Positions 9,519 to 19,982 of a DNA stretch of 64,000 nucleotides are shown here, in pieces (the stretch's first letter is position 1; each line of letters opens with the position of its first letter). The notes beneath the pieces are model-generated. The model saw only the letters and a list, made by a program, of their open reading frames with translations. It did not search any database and had not been told where the DNA came from. The DNA comes from Pseudomonas sp. Os17. Its GTDB lineage: Bacteria > Pseudomonadota > Gammaproteobacteria > Pseudomonadales > Pseudomonadaceae. The translations under genes were made by a program, and so were the position numbers. The DNA is taken from positions 4,963,501 through 5,027,500 of the forward strand of contig NZ_AP014627.1 in assembly GCF_001547895.1 (NCBI RefSeq), given 5' to 3'.

Positions 9519-10146
9519 AGGCGGCGCGCTCCAGCCAGCGGCCAAGCAACGGCGACAACTCGCTCAGCGGCTGATAGCCATTGGTCAGCAGCGCCAACTG
9601 GCCGTTGCGCTCTGCCAGCAAGGTCGGAAATCCGGCGATTCCCAGGTCCTGGACCCAGGTGAAGTCCGCCGCCGTGGCCGCGTGCTGCTCGGCCCGGTCG
9701 AAGGCTTCGGCGAACTCGATCCGCGGAACCCCGGCCTGCTCCGCCAGCTCGACCAGCACACTGGCCAGGGTGACATCACGGCCTTCGACATAGAACGCCC
9801 GCTGGATCAGCCCCAGCAGCCTCCAGGCGCAGTCCGGGGCCAGGCTCCGGGCGGTGACGATCGCCCGGCAAGCCGGCTCGGTGTCGTAGACAAAGCCATC
9901 GGGCAAGGCGCCTTCGAAGGTGAACGGCTGGCCTGTAGCCTGCTGCACCGCCTGCCAGTGCTCAAGAATGTAGCGCCGGGTGTTGGGTTCCAGCGCCGAG
10001 CCGCTCCCGGTGCGCAAGCCGCCCACCACCAGATGCAGCTCGACACCGGCAGCCTGGGCCTGCTCTGCCAGGGCCTGGGCCACGGGCGCAAAACCCCAGC
10101 ACCACGAACACATCGGGTCCATCACATAGAGCAGGCGGGCAGACAT
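9511..10146 (-). CDS. DsbA-family thiol oxidoreductase-like protein
   Basis: 211 residues with the thioredoxin-fold active site CSWC near residue 14 (DPMCSWCWGF), and a helical insertion as in FrnE/DsbA-like cytosolic proteins. No signal peptide is seen, so it probably acts in the cytoplasm. It starts 3 bp after trhO and overlaps the ABC transporter gene, giving a three-gene unit trhO-dsbA-like-ABC. Its redox partner and substrate cannot be told from the sequence. Confidence 0.86.
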   Translation of the reverse strand: MSARLLYVMDPMCSWCWGFAPVAQALAEQAQAAGVELHLVVGGLRTGSGSALEPNTRRYILEHWQAVQQATGQPFTFEGALPDGFVYDTEPACRAIVTARSLAPDCAWRLLGLIQRAFYVEGRDVTLASVLVELAEQAGVPRIEFAEAFDRAEQHAATAADFTWVQDLGIAGFPTLLAERNGQLALLTNGYQPLSELSPLLGRWLERAACA

Positions 10147-10149
10147 GGC

Positions 10150-11091
10150 TCAAGCCTCGGAGGAAGATTGCTTGTAGTTGTAACCGATCGGGTGCGGCAT
10201 GTTGCGCGCCTTGGCCAATTCGATCTGCTTCTGCCGGTCGATGGCACTGCGGCGGGTCTTCTCGCTCAGCTTGTCCCAGCAATGCGGGCAGCTGATGCCG
10301 GGCACATAGTGCTCGGACGCCCGATCCTCGACGCTCACCGGAGTCCGGCAGGCATGACATTGATCGTAGTCGCCTTCGCTCAAGTCGTGGCGAACGGTGA
10401 CCCGGTTGTCGAACACGAAGCAGTCGCCCTGCCACTTGCTCTCCTCTTGTGGCACCTCTTCGAGGTACTTGAGGATCCCGCCCTTGAGGTGGAACACCTC
10501 GTCGAAGCCCTCGCTGAGCATGTAGCTCGACGCCTTCTCGCAGCGGATGCCGCCGGTGCAGAACATCGCCACCTTCTTGTGCTTGCTCGGGTCGAAGTTG
10601 GCTTTGATGTAGTCCGGAAACTCGCGGAAGCTGGTGGTCTTGGGGTCGATGGCGCCTTCGAAGGTGCCGATGGACACTTCGTAGTCGTTACGGGTGTCGA
10701 TCAGCAGCACTTCCGGATCGCTGATCAGGGTGTTCCAGTCCTGGGGCTCGACATAGGTCCCGACTTTCTTGTTGGGGTCCACGCCGGGCACACCCAGGGT
10801 GACGATCTCTTTCTTGAGCTTGACCTTGGTGCGATAGAACGGCTGCTCGTCGCAATACGACTCTTTGTGATCGATATCGACCATGCGCGGATCGTTCTTC
10901 AGCCAGGCCAGCAGCCCGTCAATGCCTTCGCGGCTGCCGGAAACCGTGCCGTTGATGCCTTCTTCGGCGATCAGCAAGGTGCCCTTGATGCCGTTGTCGA
11001 GCATGGCCTGCAACAGGGGCTCGCGCAGACTGACGTAATCTTCGAGGGTGACGAACTTGTACAGTGCCGCCACGACAATGGGTTGTGTCAT
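10150..11091 (-). CDS. trhO: tRNA uridine(34) hydroxylase TrhO (rhodanese domain)
   Basis: 313 residues, the usual length for the YceA/TrhO family, which installs the hydroxyl of 5-hydroxyuridine at tRNA position 34 with prephenate-dependent or oxygen-dependent chemistry. The N-terminal part ([14 protein letters not shown]) is followed by a rhodanese domain with active-site loop CTGGIRCEK, and a C-terminal cysteine cluster (CHACRTP and CPHC) that may bind zinc. The start at 11091 follows GGAGAGATTTCCC; the open frame continues 38 codons upstream without similarity. It is the first gene of the minus-strand unit. Confidence 0.94.
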   Translation of the reverse strand: MTQPIVVAALYKFVTLEDYVSLREPLLQAMLDNGIKGTLLIAEEGINGTVSGSREGIDGLLAWLKNDPRMVDIDHKESYCDEQPFYRTKVKLKKEIVTLGVPGVDPNKKVGTYVEPQDWNTLISDPEVLLIDTRNDYEVSIGTFEGAIDPKTTSFREFPDYIKANFDPSKHKKVAMFCTGGIRCEKASSYMLSEGFDEVFHLKGGILKYLEEVPQEESKWQGDCFVFDNRVTVRHDLSEGDYDQCHACRTPVSVEDRASEHYVPGISCPHCWDKLSEKTRRSAIDRQKQIELAKARNMPHPIGYNYKQSSSEA

Positions 11092-11138
11092 GGGAAATCT
11101 CTCCAGGTGGCTACCCTCGTAAAGGGTGAACCGGATGC

Positions 11139-11170
11139 AAAAAAAAACGCGCCGGCATAAGCGGCGCGTT
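11139..11170 (-). terminator. Rho-independent terminator of the DUF2059-bolA unit
   Basis: Read on the minus strand, an ACGCGCCG / CGGCGCGT stem with a short loop is followed by a run of nine T. It lies downstream of bolA and upstream of trhO on the same strand, so it separates two transcription units. Confidence 0.85.
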
Positions 11171-11257
11171 GCGGATTCTATCAGAAAGGCAGCCTCAAGC
11201 TCCAAGCGGCAAGCCGCACCTGAGTGACCTCAGAACTGCGGCGAGACGCACCCGCTC

Positions 11258-11551
11258 CTATCGACCACCGGCGCAAGTCGGCGAGGCCGGAGCCACACCG
11301 ATCTTCGACCACTCCTCGGGGGTGTAGGTGTGCAGCGCCAACGCATGGAACTGGCCCATCAGCTCACCGAGGGTGGCGTAGACCTTCTGGTGACGCTTGA
11401 CGCTGTTGAGGCCGGCGAACTGCTCGCTGACCAGTACCGCCTTGAAGTGGGTTTCCAGGCCACGGCTGTGCATGTGGCTTTCATCCAGCACTTGCAGGTG
11501 CTCGGGCTGCAGGGCCGCGAGCGCCGCTTCGATACGTTGTTGCATGGTCAT
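11258..11551 (-). CDS. BolA family protein
   Basis: 97 residues with the BolA pattern: HLQVLDESHMHSRGLETHFKAVLVSEQFAGL followed by RHQKVYATLGE and a C-terminal HALALHTYTPEEW. The invariant His in the RH motif and the conserved HMH region are present. BolA proteins pair with monothiol glutaredoxins around [2Fe-2S] clusters and affect envelope and biofilm physiology. The ATG at 11551 has GGAG seven bases upstream. It lies 12 bp after the DUF2059 gene and ends before a strong terminator. Confidence 0.92.
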   Translation of the reverse strand: MTMQQRIEAALAALQPEHLQVLDESHMHSRGLETHFKAVLVSEQFAGLNSVKRHQKVYATLGELMGQFHALALHTYTPEEWSKIGVAPASPTCAGGR

Positions 11552-11563
11552 TGCGGGCTCCGC

Positions 11564-12079
11564 TTACTTCTTCTTCGCCGGGGCCGCCTTGGGCTCGAGC
11601 TCGGCGGTCATATCGGCCAGCAGCTTGTTCACCACCGGCACCGCGCTTTCCAGCTTGGCCTGGGTCATCTGCGCCGATTGCTGGGTCAGTTGGGGCATTT
11701 TTTCCAGGACTTTCTTGCCCAGTGGCGACTGGTAGAACGCGACCAGGTCCTTGAGCTCGGACTCGCTGAAGTTGCTGGTGTAGAGCTTGACCATGTCCGG
11801 TTTCAGCTTGTTCCAGCCAATGGCCTGATCCAGCGCGGCGTTGGCCTTGGCCTGGTAGGTTTCCAGCAGAGCGCGTTTGGATTCCGGGGCTTTGGTCTGT
11901 TCAAAACGCTGGGCGAACATTTGCTGGACTTGCATGTACACCGGCGTACCGAGCTTGTCCGCATGGGCCAGGGTCAGGAAGGCCTCGGCACTGGCGTTGT
12001 GGCTGGCGGTATCGGCAAGAACCTGGCCGCTGGCACACACCAGAACAACCGCGGTACAGATGGCACGAAAACGGGTCAT
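11564..12079 (-). CDS. DUF2059 domain protein, exported
   Basis: 171 residues. A signal peptide ends near residue 22 (VLVCASGQVLADT), and the mature part is a helical DUF2059 domain with the typical segment TSNFSESELKDLVAFYQSPLGKK. The C-terminus is Lys-rich. The function of DUF2059 is unknown; location should be periplasmic. AAAGGAAACTCG precedes the ATG. It is the first gene of the unit that continues with bolA. Confidence 0.88.
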   Translation of the reverse strand: MTRFRAICTAVVLVCASGQVLADTASHNASAEAFLTLAHADKLGTPVYMQVQQMFAQRFEQTKAPESKRALLETYQAKANAALDQAIGWNKLKPDMVKLYTSNFSESELKDLVAFYQSPLGKKVLEKMPQLTQQSAQMTQAKLESAVPVVNKLLADMTAELEPKAAPAKKK

Positions 12080-12271
12080 CGAGTTTCCTTTTCTAGCAGG
12101 CGAGGTAAAACCCCAAGGGCGCCCATTCTGCGCCTATTAATCCGCGTCCCTCAACCCCACGCCCCAGCGACCCCGGTTTTGCCCGGATAACCGACACAAA
12201 ACCTCCGCGCACGGAACCCGGGCCGCAGATCAGGGCCTAAACTGGCCAGTCAGACTTGGAGGAATGTCACG

Positions 12272-13666
<1,395 letters not shown>

Positions 13667-13679
13667 CGCGGCGTCTTGT

Positions 13680-13735
13680 TCGCTGGCCAGCCAGTCCCTA
13701 CAGACGGGTTGCTGCAGGAACTGACTCGCCAGCGC
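13680..13735. repeat. Degenerate REP palindrome between convergent genes
   Basis: CGCTGGCCAGCCAGTCCCTAC and its near-inverted copy ending GACTCGCCAGCG flank a short loop containing a CTACAG/CTGCAG pair. It resembles the Pseudomonas REP unit but has several mismatches. It fills the space between the convergent ends of fumC and the DMT transporter gene. Confidence 0.55.
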
Positions 13736-13738
13736 AGC

Positions 13739-14698
13739 TCACCCCGCCGCGATCCGCTGCCGCCGGGCGCGCAACCCCGCCATCAATGACGGCCCCAGGG
13801 CCGTCAGCGCCGACCCCAGCACCACCAGCAGCGCCCCGCCATAACCCAGGCCGTTGATCTGTTCGGCCTGCACATGCTCCGGCCAGACCCAGGCCGCCCA
13901 CGCCACCGCGGCAAAGGTCACCAGGGGCGTGATCGCCAGGGTCGCGCTGACCCGCGACGCCTCCCAATGCGCCAGGGCCTCGGCAAAGGCACCGTAGGCG
14001 ATCAGGGTATTCAGGCAACAGGCGAGCAACAGCCAGCCTTGCAGGGGGCTCAGCTCCAGGGCTTCCAGCGGGTGTACCCAGGGCGTCAGCAACAAGGCGC
14101 AGAACAGGTAGATCACCATCATCACCTGCAAGGAATTCCACACGCTCAGCAGCTGCTTCTGGCCCAGGGCATAGAAGGTCCAGACCGCGGAAGCGGCGAG
14201 AATGGTCAGAACGCCGGCGGTGTAGTCACTGAGCGAGGTCAGCAGCTCGGTCAGCCGTTGATTGAAGAACAGCCCGAAGCCAATCAGCAGCACCAGCAAC
14301 CCCAGTCCCTGCCCCAGGCTGAACCGCTCCTTAAACACAAACACACTGGCGATCAGCAACAGGATCGGTCCCATCTGCACCACCAGTTGCGCGGTGCCCG
14401 GGCTCAGCAGGTTCAGGCCCATCAGGTACAGCACGTAGTTGCCCACCAGGCCCAAGACCGAGATCGGTACCAGCCATATCCCTTTCGGGCCGAGCAAGCG
14501 CCAGCGTGGCAGGCGCCTGACCGCCGCCAGATAGAGGAACAGGCAGCCGCCGGACACCAGCAGGCGAAACCAGGTCACGGTGACCGGGTCCATCACCAGC
14601 AGCACTTGCTTGAGCTTGATGGGCAGGATGCCCCACAACAGCGCGGTCAACAGGGCCAGGAACAGACCGTAGACCCAACGACCGGACGAGACGTGCAT
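13739..14698 (-). CDS. EamA/DMT-family transporter
   Basis: 319 residues with ten hydrophobic segments arranged as two EamA repeats, the drug/metabolite transporter architecture. The start at 14698 (MHVSSGRWVYGLFLALLTAL) puts the first membrane helix near the N-terminus; the open frame runs 36 codons further without similarity. The ribosome site is weak. Substrate is unknown; related proteins in the RarD-like branch export small metabolites or amino acids. It is transcribed alone. Confidence 0.87.
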   Translation of the reverse strand: MHVSSGRWVYGLFLALLTALLWGILPIKLKQVLLVMDPVTVTWFRLLVSGGCLFLYLAAVRRLPRWRLLGPKGIWLVPISVLGLVGNYVLYLMGLNLLSPGTAQLVVQMGPILLLIASVFVFKERFSLGQGLGLLVLLIGFGLFFNQRLTELLTSLSDYTAGVLTILAASAVWTFYALGQKQLLSVWNSLQVMMVIYLFCALLLTPWVHPLEALELSPLQGWLLLACCLNTLIAYGAFAEALAHWEASRVSATLAITPLVTFAAVAWAAWVWPEHVQAEQINGLGYGGALLVVLGSALTALGPSLMAGLRARRQRIAAG

Positions 14699-14845
14699 GC
14701 GAACCCCAAAAAGCCGTGCCAGTGAGGTGCACATTCTAGGCCCGCGCCAACCCTCGACACAGTGACAGTTGGCGACCCAGCGCAAACAGAATTGTGCAGG
14801 TCGCAAACCGGCCCCGCAGGAGCCGGCTTGCCGACTCCGCGAAAA

Positions 14846-16030
14846 CTAGCGCACGGCTTCGAACAGCCCCGTGGCGCCCATGCCACCGCCCACGCACATG
14901 GTGACAATGCCGTAACGCAGGTTGCGCCGCTGCAATTCACGCACCAGATGCCCGACCTGGCGCGAGCCGGTCATGCCGAACGGGTGGCCGATGGAGATCG
15001 AGCCGCCATTGACGTTGTACTTGGCGTTGTCGATCTCCAGGCGGTCGCGGGCATACAGGCACTGCGAGGCAAATGCCTCGTTGAGTTCCCACAGATCGAT
15101 GTCATCCACCTTCAGGCCCTTGGCCTTGAGCAGCTTGGGCACCGAGAACACCGGGCCGATGCCCATCTCGTCCGGCTCGCAGCCGGCGACGGTAAAGCCA
15201 CGGAAGAACGCCTTGGGCTTGAGCCCCAGGGCCAGGGCCCGTTCCAGGCTCATCACCAGGGTCATGGAGGCGCCATCGGACAGCTGCGAAGAGTTGCCCG
15301 CGGTCACCGAACCGTCCTCGGCAAACACCGGCTTGAGGGCCGCAAGGTTTTCCAGGGTGGTATCCGGGCGGTTGCAGTCGTCACGATCCACTACACCGTC
15401 GAGCATCTGTACTTGCCCGGTGTGCTTGTCCTCGACGTGGTACTTGACCGTCATCGGCACGATCTCGTCGCGAAACAGGCCGTCGGCCTGGGCCTGGGCG
15501 GTACGCTGCTGGCTTTGCAGGGAATACCGGTCCTGGGCTTCACGGCTGACGTTGTAGCGCCGGGCCACCACCTCGGCAGTCTGGCCCATGGGGAAGTAGA
15601 TGCCCGGCACCTGCTCCTTGAGCAGCGGGTTGATCAGGTTGTCGGTGTTGACGCTCTTCATGGTCAGGCTGATGGACTCGACACCACCGGCAACGATGAT
15701 GTCGCTGCAGCCGGAGGCGATCTGGTTGGCGGCGATGGCGATCGCCTGCAGGCCCGAGGAGCAGAAACGGTTGAGGGTCATGCCCGCCGTGCCGGTACCC
15801 AGGGCCGAGAGCACCGCGACGTTGCGGCCGATGTTGAAGCCCTGGGCCCCTTCATTGGAACCGGCGCCGACGATGCAGTCCTCGACGCTGGCCGGATCGA
15901 TGCCATTGCGGGCGAGCAGCGCATTGACGCAGTGCGCGGCCATGTCATCCGGACGGGTCTGGTTGAACTTGCCGCGAAAGGACTTGGCCAGGCCAGTCCG
16001 TACGCTGTCGACGATCACCACTTCACGCAT
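14846..16030 (-). CDS. Acetyl-CoA C-acyltransferase (thiolase)
   Basis: 394-residue thiolase. The nucleophile Cys lies in NRFCSSGLQA near residue 90, the NEAFA motif near 330, the catalytic His in GGSISIGHPFGMTGSR, and the second Cys in MCVGGGMGATG. It cleaves 3-ketoacyl-CoA or condenses acetyl-CoA; which is favoured cannot be told. The ATG at 16030 follows GAGGTGCGTC. It lies 102 bp downstream of the polyphosphate:AMP phosphotransferase on the same strand. The pair next to mnmC is a conserved Pseudomonas arrangement as I recall. Confidence 0.93.
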   Translation of the reverse strand: MREVVIVDSVRTGLAKSFRGKFNQTRPDDMAAHCVNALLARNGIDPASVEDCIVGAGSNEGAQGFNIGRNVAVLSALGTGTAGMTLNRFCSSGLQAIAIAANQIASGCSDIIVAGGVESISLTMKSVNTDNLINPLLKEQVPGIYFPMGQTAEVVARRYNVSREAQDRYSLQSQQRTAQAQADGLFRDEIVPMTVKYHVEDKHTGQVQMLDGVVDRDDCNRPDTTLENLAALKPVFAEDGSVTAGNSSQLSDGASMTLVMSLERALALGLKPKAFFRGFTVAGCEPDEMGIGPVFSVPKLLKAKGLKVDDIDLWELNEAFASQCLYARDRLEIDNAKYNVNGGSISIGHPFGMTGSRQVGHLVRELQRRNLRYGIVTMCVGGGMGATGLFEAVR

Positions 16031-16132
16031 GACGCACCTCATTGTTGTTGGCAGCAGGAAGAGCCTCGAGCATAGATGCCCCTCCCTCGCTGCCGCGACA
16101 ATCATTCACTGGGCGTATGCGCGACCATCGGC

Positions 16133-17656
16133 CTACTTCTTGTCCTTCCGGTCTTTCTTGTCGTGCTTGTCGGAGCGCTCGAAGGCGGCTTCCAGGGCAC
16201 GGTTGATGGTGCGCAGAACCTTGACCCGGGCCCAGCGCTTGTCGTTGGCTTCCACCAGGGTCCAGGGCGCCACTTCGGTACTGGTACGGTCGACCATGTC
16301 GCCGACGGCAAGGCGGTAATCGCCCCATTTATCGCGGTTGCGCCAATCGTCCTCGGTGATCTTGAAGCGCTTGAAGGGAATCGCCTCCCGCACCTGGAAA
16401 CGCTCCAGTTGCGTGTCCTTGTCGATGGCCAGCCAGAACTTCACCACGATCACCCGGGCATCGGCCAACTGCTCCTCGAAGTCGTTGATCTCGCTGTAGG
16501 CCCGCAGCCAGTCCGCGGGCTGGCAGAAGCCCTCGACCCGCTCCACCAGGACCCGGCCGTACCAGGAACGATCGAAGATGGTGAACTTGCCGCGCGCCGG
16601 AATATGCCGCCAGAAACGCCAGAGATAGGGCTGCGCGCGTTCGTCTTCAGTGGGCGCGGCAATCGGCACGATGCTGTATTGGCGCGGGTCCAGGGCCGCG
16701 GCGACCCGACGAATGGCGCCGCCCTTGCCCGCCGCGTCATTGCCCTCGAAGACCGCCACCAGGGCGTGCTTGCGCATGCGCTTGTCCCGCAGCAGACCGG
16801 CCAGGCGCGCCTGCTCGGTAATCAACTGCTCCTCGTAGTCGTCCTTGTCCAGGTGCTGGGTCATGTCCAGGCTGTCCAGCAGACTCAGCTCATCCACCGC
16901 TGTCGGCAACGGCGCGGCGTTGACCTGGGCCGGTCTCAGCGGCTGGCGGTTCAAGGCATTCTGCAGGCCCTCCAGAAGGATCCGGCCCACGGTAAGGCTG
17001 CGGTAATGCGGATCGACACCCTCGATCACATGCCAGGGCGCATAGTCGCGACTGGTACGCCGCAGGACCCGTTCGCCGTACTTGACGAACTTGTCGTAGG
17101 TTTCTGACTGCTGCCAGTCCAGCGGGCTGATGCGCCAGCTGTGCAGCGGATCATCCTGCAAGGACTTGAGGCGGTCCTTCATCTGTTTCTTGGACAGGTG
17201 AAACCAGAACTTGAAGATCAGCGCGCCTTCATCGCAGAGCATCTTTTCCAGGCGTTCGGCGCCATTGATCGCCTGGTCCAGGCGCGGGTCCTTGATCTGG
17301 CCATGCACCCGGCCCTGGAGCATCTGGCTGTACCAGTTGCCGAAGAACACCCCCATGCGGCCCTTGGCCGGAAGCATCCGCCAGTAGCGCCAGGCCGGCG
17401 GTCGCGACAGTTCTTCATCGGTCTGCTGGTCGAAGGTGCGCACTTCGATCAGCCGCGGGTCCATCCATTCGTTGAGCAGCTTGACCGTCTCGCCCTTGCC
17501 CGCGCCCTCGACGCCATTGATCAACACAATCACCGGAAACCTGGCCTTCTGGCGCAGCTCGAACTGCGCCTCGAGCAAGGCTTCGCGCAAGGCCGGCACT
17601 TCGGCATCGTAGGTTTCTTTGTCGATGGCGTGACCGATTTCAGCGGATTCGAACAT
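16133..17656 (-). CDS. pap: Polyphosphate:AMP phosphotransferase (two-domain PPK2)
   Basis: 507 residues with two tandem PPK2 domains. The first has a Walker A-like GVEGAGKGE near residue 48; the second has GNDAAGKGG near residue 306, and the Walker B/lid Arg regions (FFGNWYSQML and FDRSWYGRVL) follow each. Two-domain PPK2 enzymes transfer phosphate from polyphosphate to AMP to give ADP. The C-terminus is Lys/Asp-rich (KHDKKDRKDKK). AAGGAG lies nine bases before the ATG at 17656. It is divergent from mnmC. Confidence 0.95.
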   Translation of the reverse strand: MFESAEIGHAIDKETYDAEVPALREALLEAQFELRQKARFPVIVLINGVEGAGKGETVKLLNEWMDPRLIEVRTFDQQTDEELSRPPAWRYWRMLPAKGRMGVFFGNWYSQMLQGRVHGQIKDPRLDQAINGAERLEKMLCDEGALIFKFWFHLSKKQMKDRLKSLQDDPLHSWRISPLDWQQSETYDKFVKYGERVLRRTSRDYAPWHVIEGVDPHYRSLTVGRILLEGLQNALNRQPLRPAQVNAAPLPTAVDELSLLDSLDMTQHLDKDDYEEQLITEQARLAGLLRDKRMRKHALVAVFEGNDAAGKGGAIRRVAAALDPRQYSIVPIAAPTEDERAQPYLWRFWRHIPARGKFTIFDRSWYGRVLVERVEGFCQPADWLRAYSEINDFEEQLADARVIVVKFWLAIDKDTQLERFQVREAIPFKRFKITEDDWRNRDKWGDYRLAVGDMVDRTSTEVAPWTLVEANDKRWARVKVLRTINRALEAAFERSDKHDKKDRKDKK

Positions 17657-17803
17657 GGGTGGCTCCTTCCAAGAATTGTCCAAGACTAGCGGATCGGCCT
17701 CGGCCAAGGAAAACAAATCCCCGACCCCGCTCAGCCTTGCCGTGGATCAGGCACGGCGCCGGCGATCGGCTAGAATGGCCGCCTTGCGCCAGACGAGCCG
17801 AAC

Positions 17804-19780
17804 ATGACACCTGAACTGCCCCACGCCCAGCTCGACTGGGACGACCAAGGACGCCCGCGCTCGCGGGTCTTCGATGACGTGTACTTCTCCAGCGACTCGG
17901 GCCTGGAGGAAACCCGCCATGTGTTCATCGAACAGAACCGCCTGCGGGAACGCTTTGCCGCCTTGAATGCCGATGCGCGTTTCGTCATCGGTGAAACCGG
18001 CTTCGGCACCGGGCTGAACTTTCTCTGCGCCTGGCAGTTGTTCCGGCAGCAGGCGCCGGCCACTGCACGGCTGCATTTCGTCAGCGTGGAAAAGTACCCC
18101 CTGAGTCCGGCCGATCTGCAACGGGCCCTGGCCCTGTGGCCGGAACTGACGGAACTGAGCCAGCAGCTGCTCAAGCACTACGTCGCCGTGCACGGCGGTT
18201 TCCAGCGCATCGTGCTGGACGACGGCCGGGTCACCCTGACCCTGCTGATCGGCGACGCCTTGGAGCAGTTGCCGCACCTGGACGCACAGATCGACGCCTG
18301 GTTTCTCGACGGCTTCGCCCCGGCGAAGAACCCCGACATGTGGACCCCGGAACTGTTCGCCGAACTGGCGCGCCTGGCGGCACCGGGGTCCACCCTCAGC
18401 ACCTTTACCAGCACCGGCTGGGTACGCCGCCTGTTGAACGCGGCGGGTTTCAAGATGAAGCGCACCCCGGGCATCGGTCGCAAGTGGGAAGTGCTGCGCG
18501 GCGAATTCCTGGGCTGGCCCGAGGACAGTCCATCGCCGGCACAGGCCAAGCCGTGGTTCGCCCGCCCGCCAGCCCAGGCCAAAACCGCCCTGGTGATCGG
18601 CGGCGGCCTGGCCGGCTGCGCCAGTGCGGCCAGCCTTGCCGCCCGCGGCTGGCAGGTGCAATTGCTCGAACGCCACGAACAACTGGCCCAGGAAGCCTCG
18701 GGCAATCCGCAAGGGGTGCTCTACCTCAAGCTCTCCGCCCACGGCACTGCGCTATCGCAAATGATCCTCAGCGGTTTCGGCTACACCCGGCGCCAGCTGG
18801 AACACCTGCAACGTGGCCTGGACTGGGACGGCTGCGGGGTACTGCAACTGGCCTTCAATCCCAAGGAAGCCGAGCGCCAGGCGCAGTTGGCCGCGGCCTT
18901 CCCCGCCGACCTGCTGCGGCGGCTGGGCCAGCCAGAGGCCCAGGCCCTGGCCGGCATCGGCCTGGAACACGGCGGCCTGTTCTACCCCGAAGGCGGCTGG
19001 GTGCATCCGCCAGCGCTGTGTCAGTGGCAGGCCGATCATCCGCAGATCCAGGTCCTGGCGCACCGGGAGGTGCTGGAGTTACGCCGGGTCGATCAGCAAT
19101 GGCAAGCCTGGGACGGCGAACGGATGCTGGCCAGTGCGGCGGTGGTGATCCTTGCCGGTGCCGCCGAAATCAGGCGCTTCCCGGCCAGTGCCGAATTGCC
19201 CCTCAAGCGCATTCGCGGGCAGATCACCCGCCTGCCGCAGACCGCGCAAAGCCAGAGCCTGGCCACCGTGGTCTGCGCCGAGGGTTACGTCGCTCCGCCG
19301 CGCCTTGGGGAGCACACCCTGGGCGCCAGCTTCGACTTCAAGAGCCAGGACCTGACCCCGACCAGCGCCGAGCATGCCGGCAACCTGGACATGCTGCGGG
19401 AAATCTCCAGTGATCTGCTGCAACGCCTGAACGCCGAGCAACTGCCCCTGGACCGCCTGCAAGGTCGTGCGGCCTTCCGTTGCACCAGCCCGGACTACCT
19501 GCCCATCGTCGGCCCCCTGGCGGACCCGGCAGCGTTCGCCGACACCTACGCCGCCCTGGGCAAGGACGCGCGCCAGGTGCCGGACCTGCCCTGCCCCTGG
19601 CTCGACGGCCTGTACATCAACAGCGGCCACGGTTCTCGCGGCCTGATCACTGCGCCACTGTCCGGCGAACTGCTGGCCGCCTGGCTGGAAAACGAGCCGC
19701 TGCCACTGCCCAGGAGCGTGGCCGAAGCCTGCCATCCCAATCGCTTTGCCCTGCGCCGCCTGATTCGCGGCAAGGCCTGA
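17804..19780 (+). CDS. mnmC: Bifunctional tRNA mnm5s2U34 biosynthesis protein MnmC
   Basis: 658 residues, normal for fused MnmC. The N-terminal MnmD methyltransferase domain (about 1-235) contains IGETGFGTGLNFL and the DxF segment WFLDGFAPAKNPDMW. The C-terminal FAD oxidoreductase domain begins with the dinucleotide motif VIGGGLAGC near residue 263. The protein removes the carboxymethyl group from cmnm5s2U34 and then methylates the amine. It is divergent from pap with a 147-bp gap. Confidence 0.95.
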   Translation: MTPELPHAQLDWDDQGRPRSRVFDDVYFSSDSGLEETRHVFIEQNRLRERFAALNADARFVIGETGFGTGLNFLCAWQLFRQQAPATARLHFVSVEKYPLSPADLQRALALWPELTELSQQLLKHYVAVHGGFQRIVLDDGRVTLTLLIGDALEQLPHLDAQIDAWFLDGFAPAKNPDMWTPELFAELARLAAPGSTLSTFTSTGWVRRLLNAAGFKMKRTPGIGRKWEVLRGEFLGWPEDSPSPAQAKPWFARPPAQAKTALVIGGGLAGCASAASLAARGWQVQLLERHEQLAQEASGNPQGVLYLKLSAHGTALSQMILSGFGYTRRQLEHLQRGLDWDGCGVLQLAFNPKEAERQAQLAAAFPADLLRRLGQPEAQALAGIGLEHGGLFYPEGGWVHPPALCQWQADHPQIQVLAHREVLELRRVDQQWQAWDGERMLASAAVVILAGAAEIRRFPASAELPLKRIRGQITRLPQTAQSQSLATVVCAEGYVAPPRLGEHTLGASFDFKSQDLTPTSAEHAGNLDMLREISSDLLQRLNAEQLPLDRLQGRAAFRCTSPDYLPIVGPLADPAAFADTYAALGKDARQVPDLPCPWLDGLYINSGHGSRGLITAPLSGELLAAWLENEPLPLPRSVAEACHPNRFALRRLIRGKA

Positions 19781-19982
19781 GACAGAGCGCCAACCCCGGG
19801 TGTTGAAGAGCGCCGCCGGCCCTTGGCCGAACGCAAAACCGCTCTTCACGCCTCAGCACCACCGGTCGGCTTATAACCGATCGATCTAAAACTCCCGAGT
19901 TATGCACAGGTCAGTTTCCAGGTAGCCGCCCTTTTGGCGACTGCGGATCGACTCTCCCCAACGGAAAAACCGGTAAGGACTT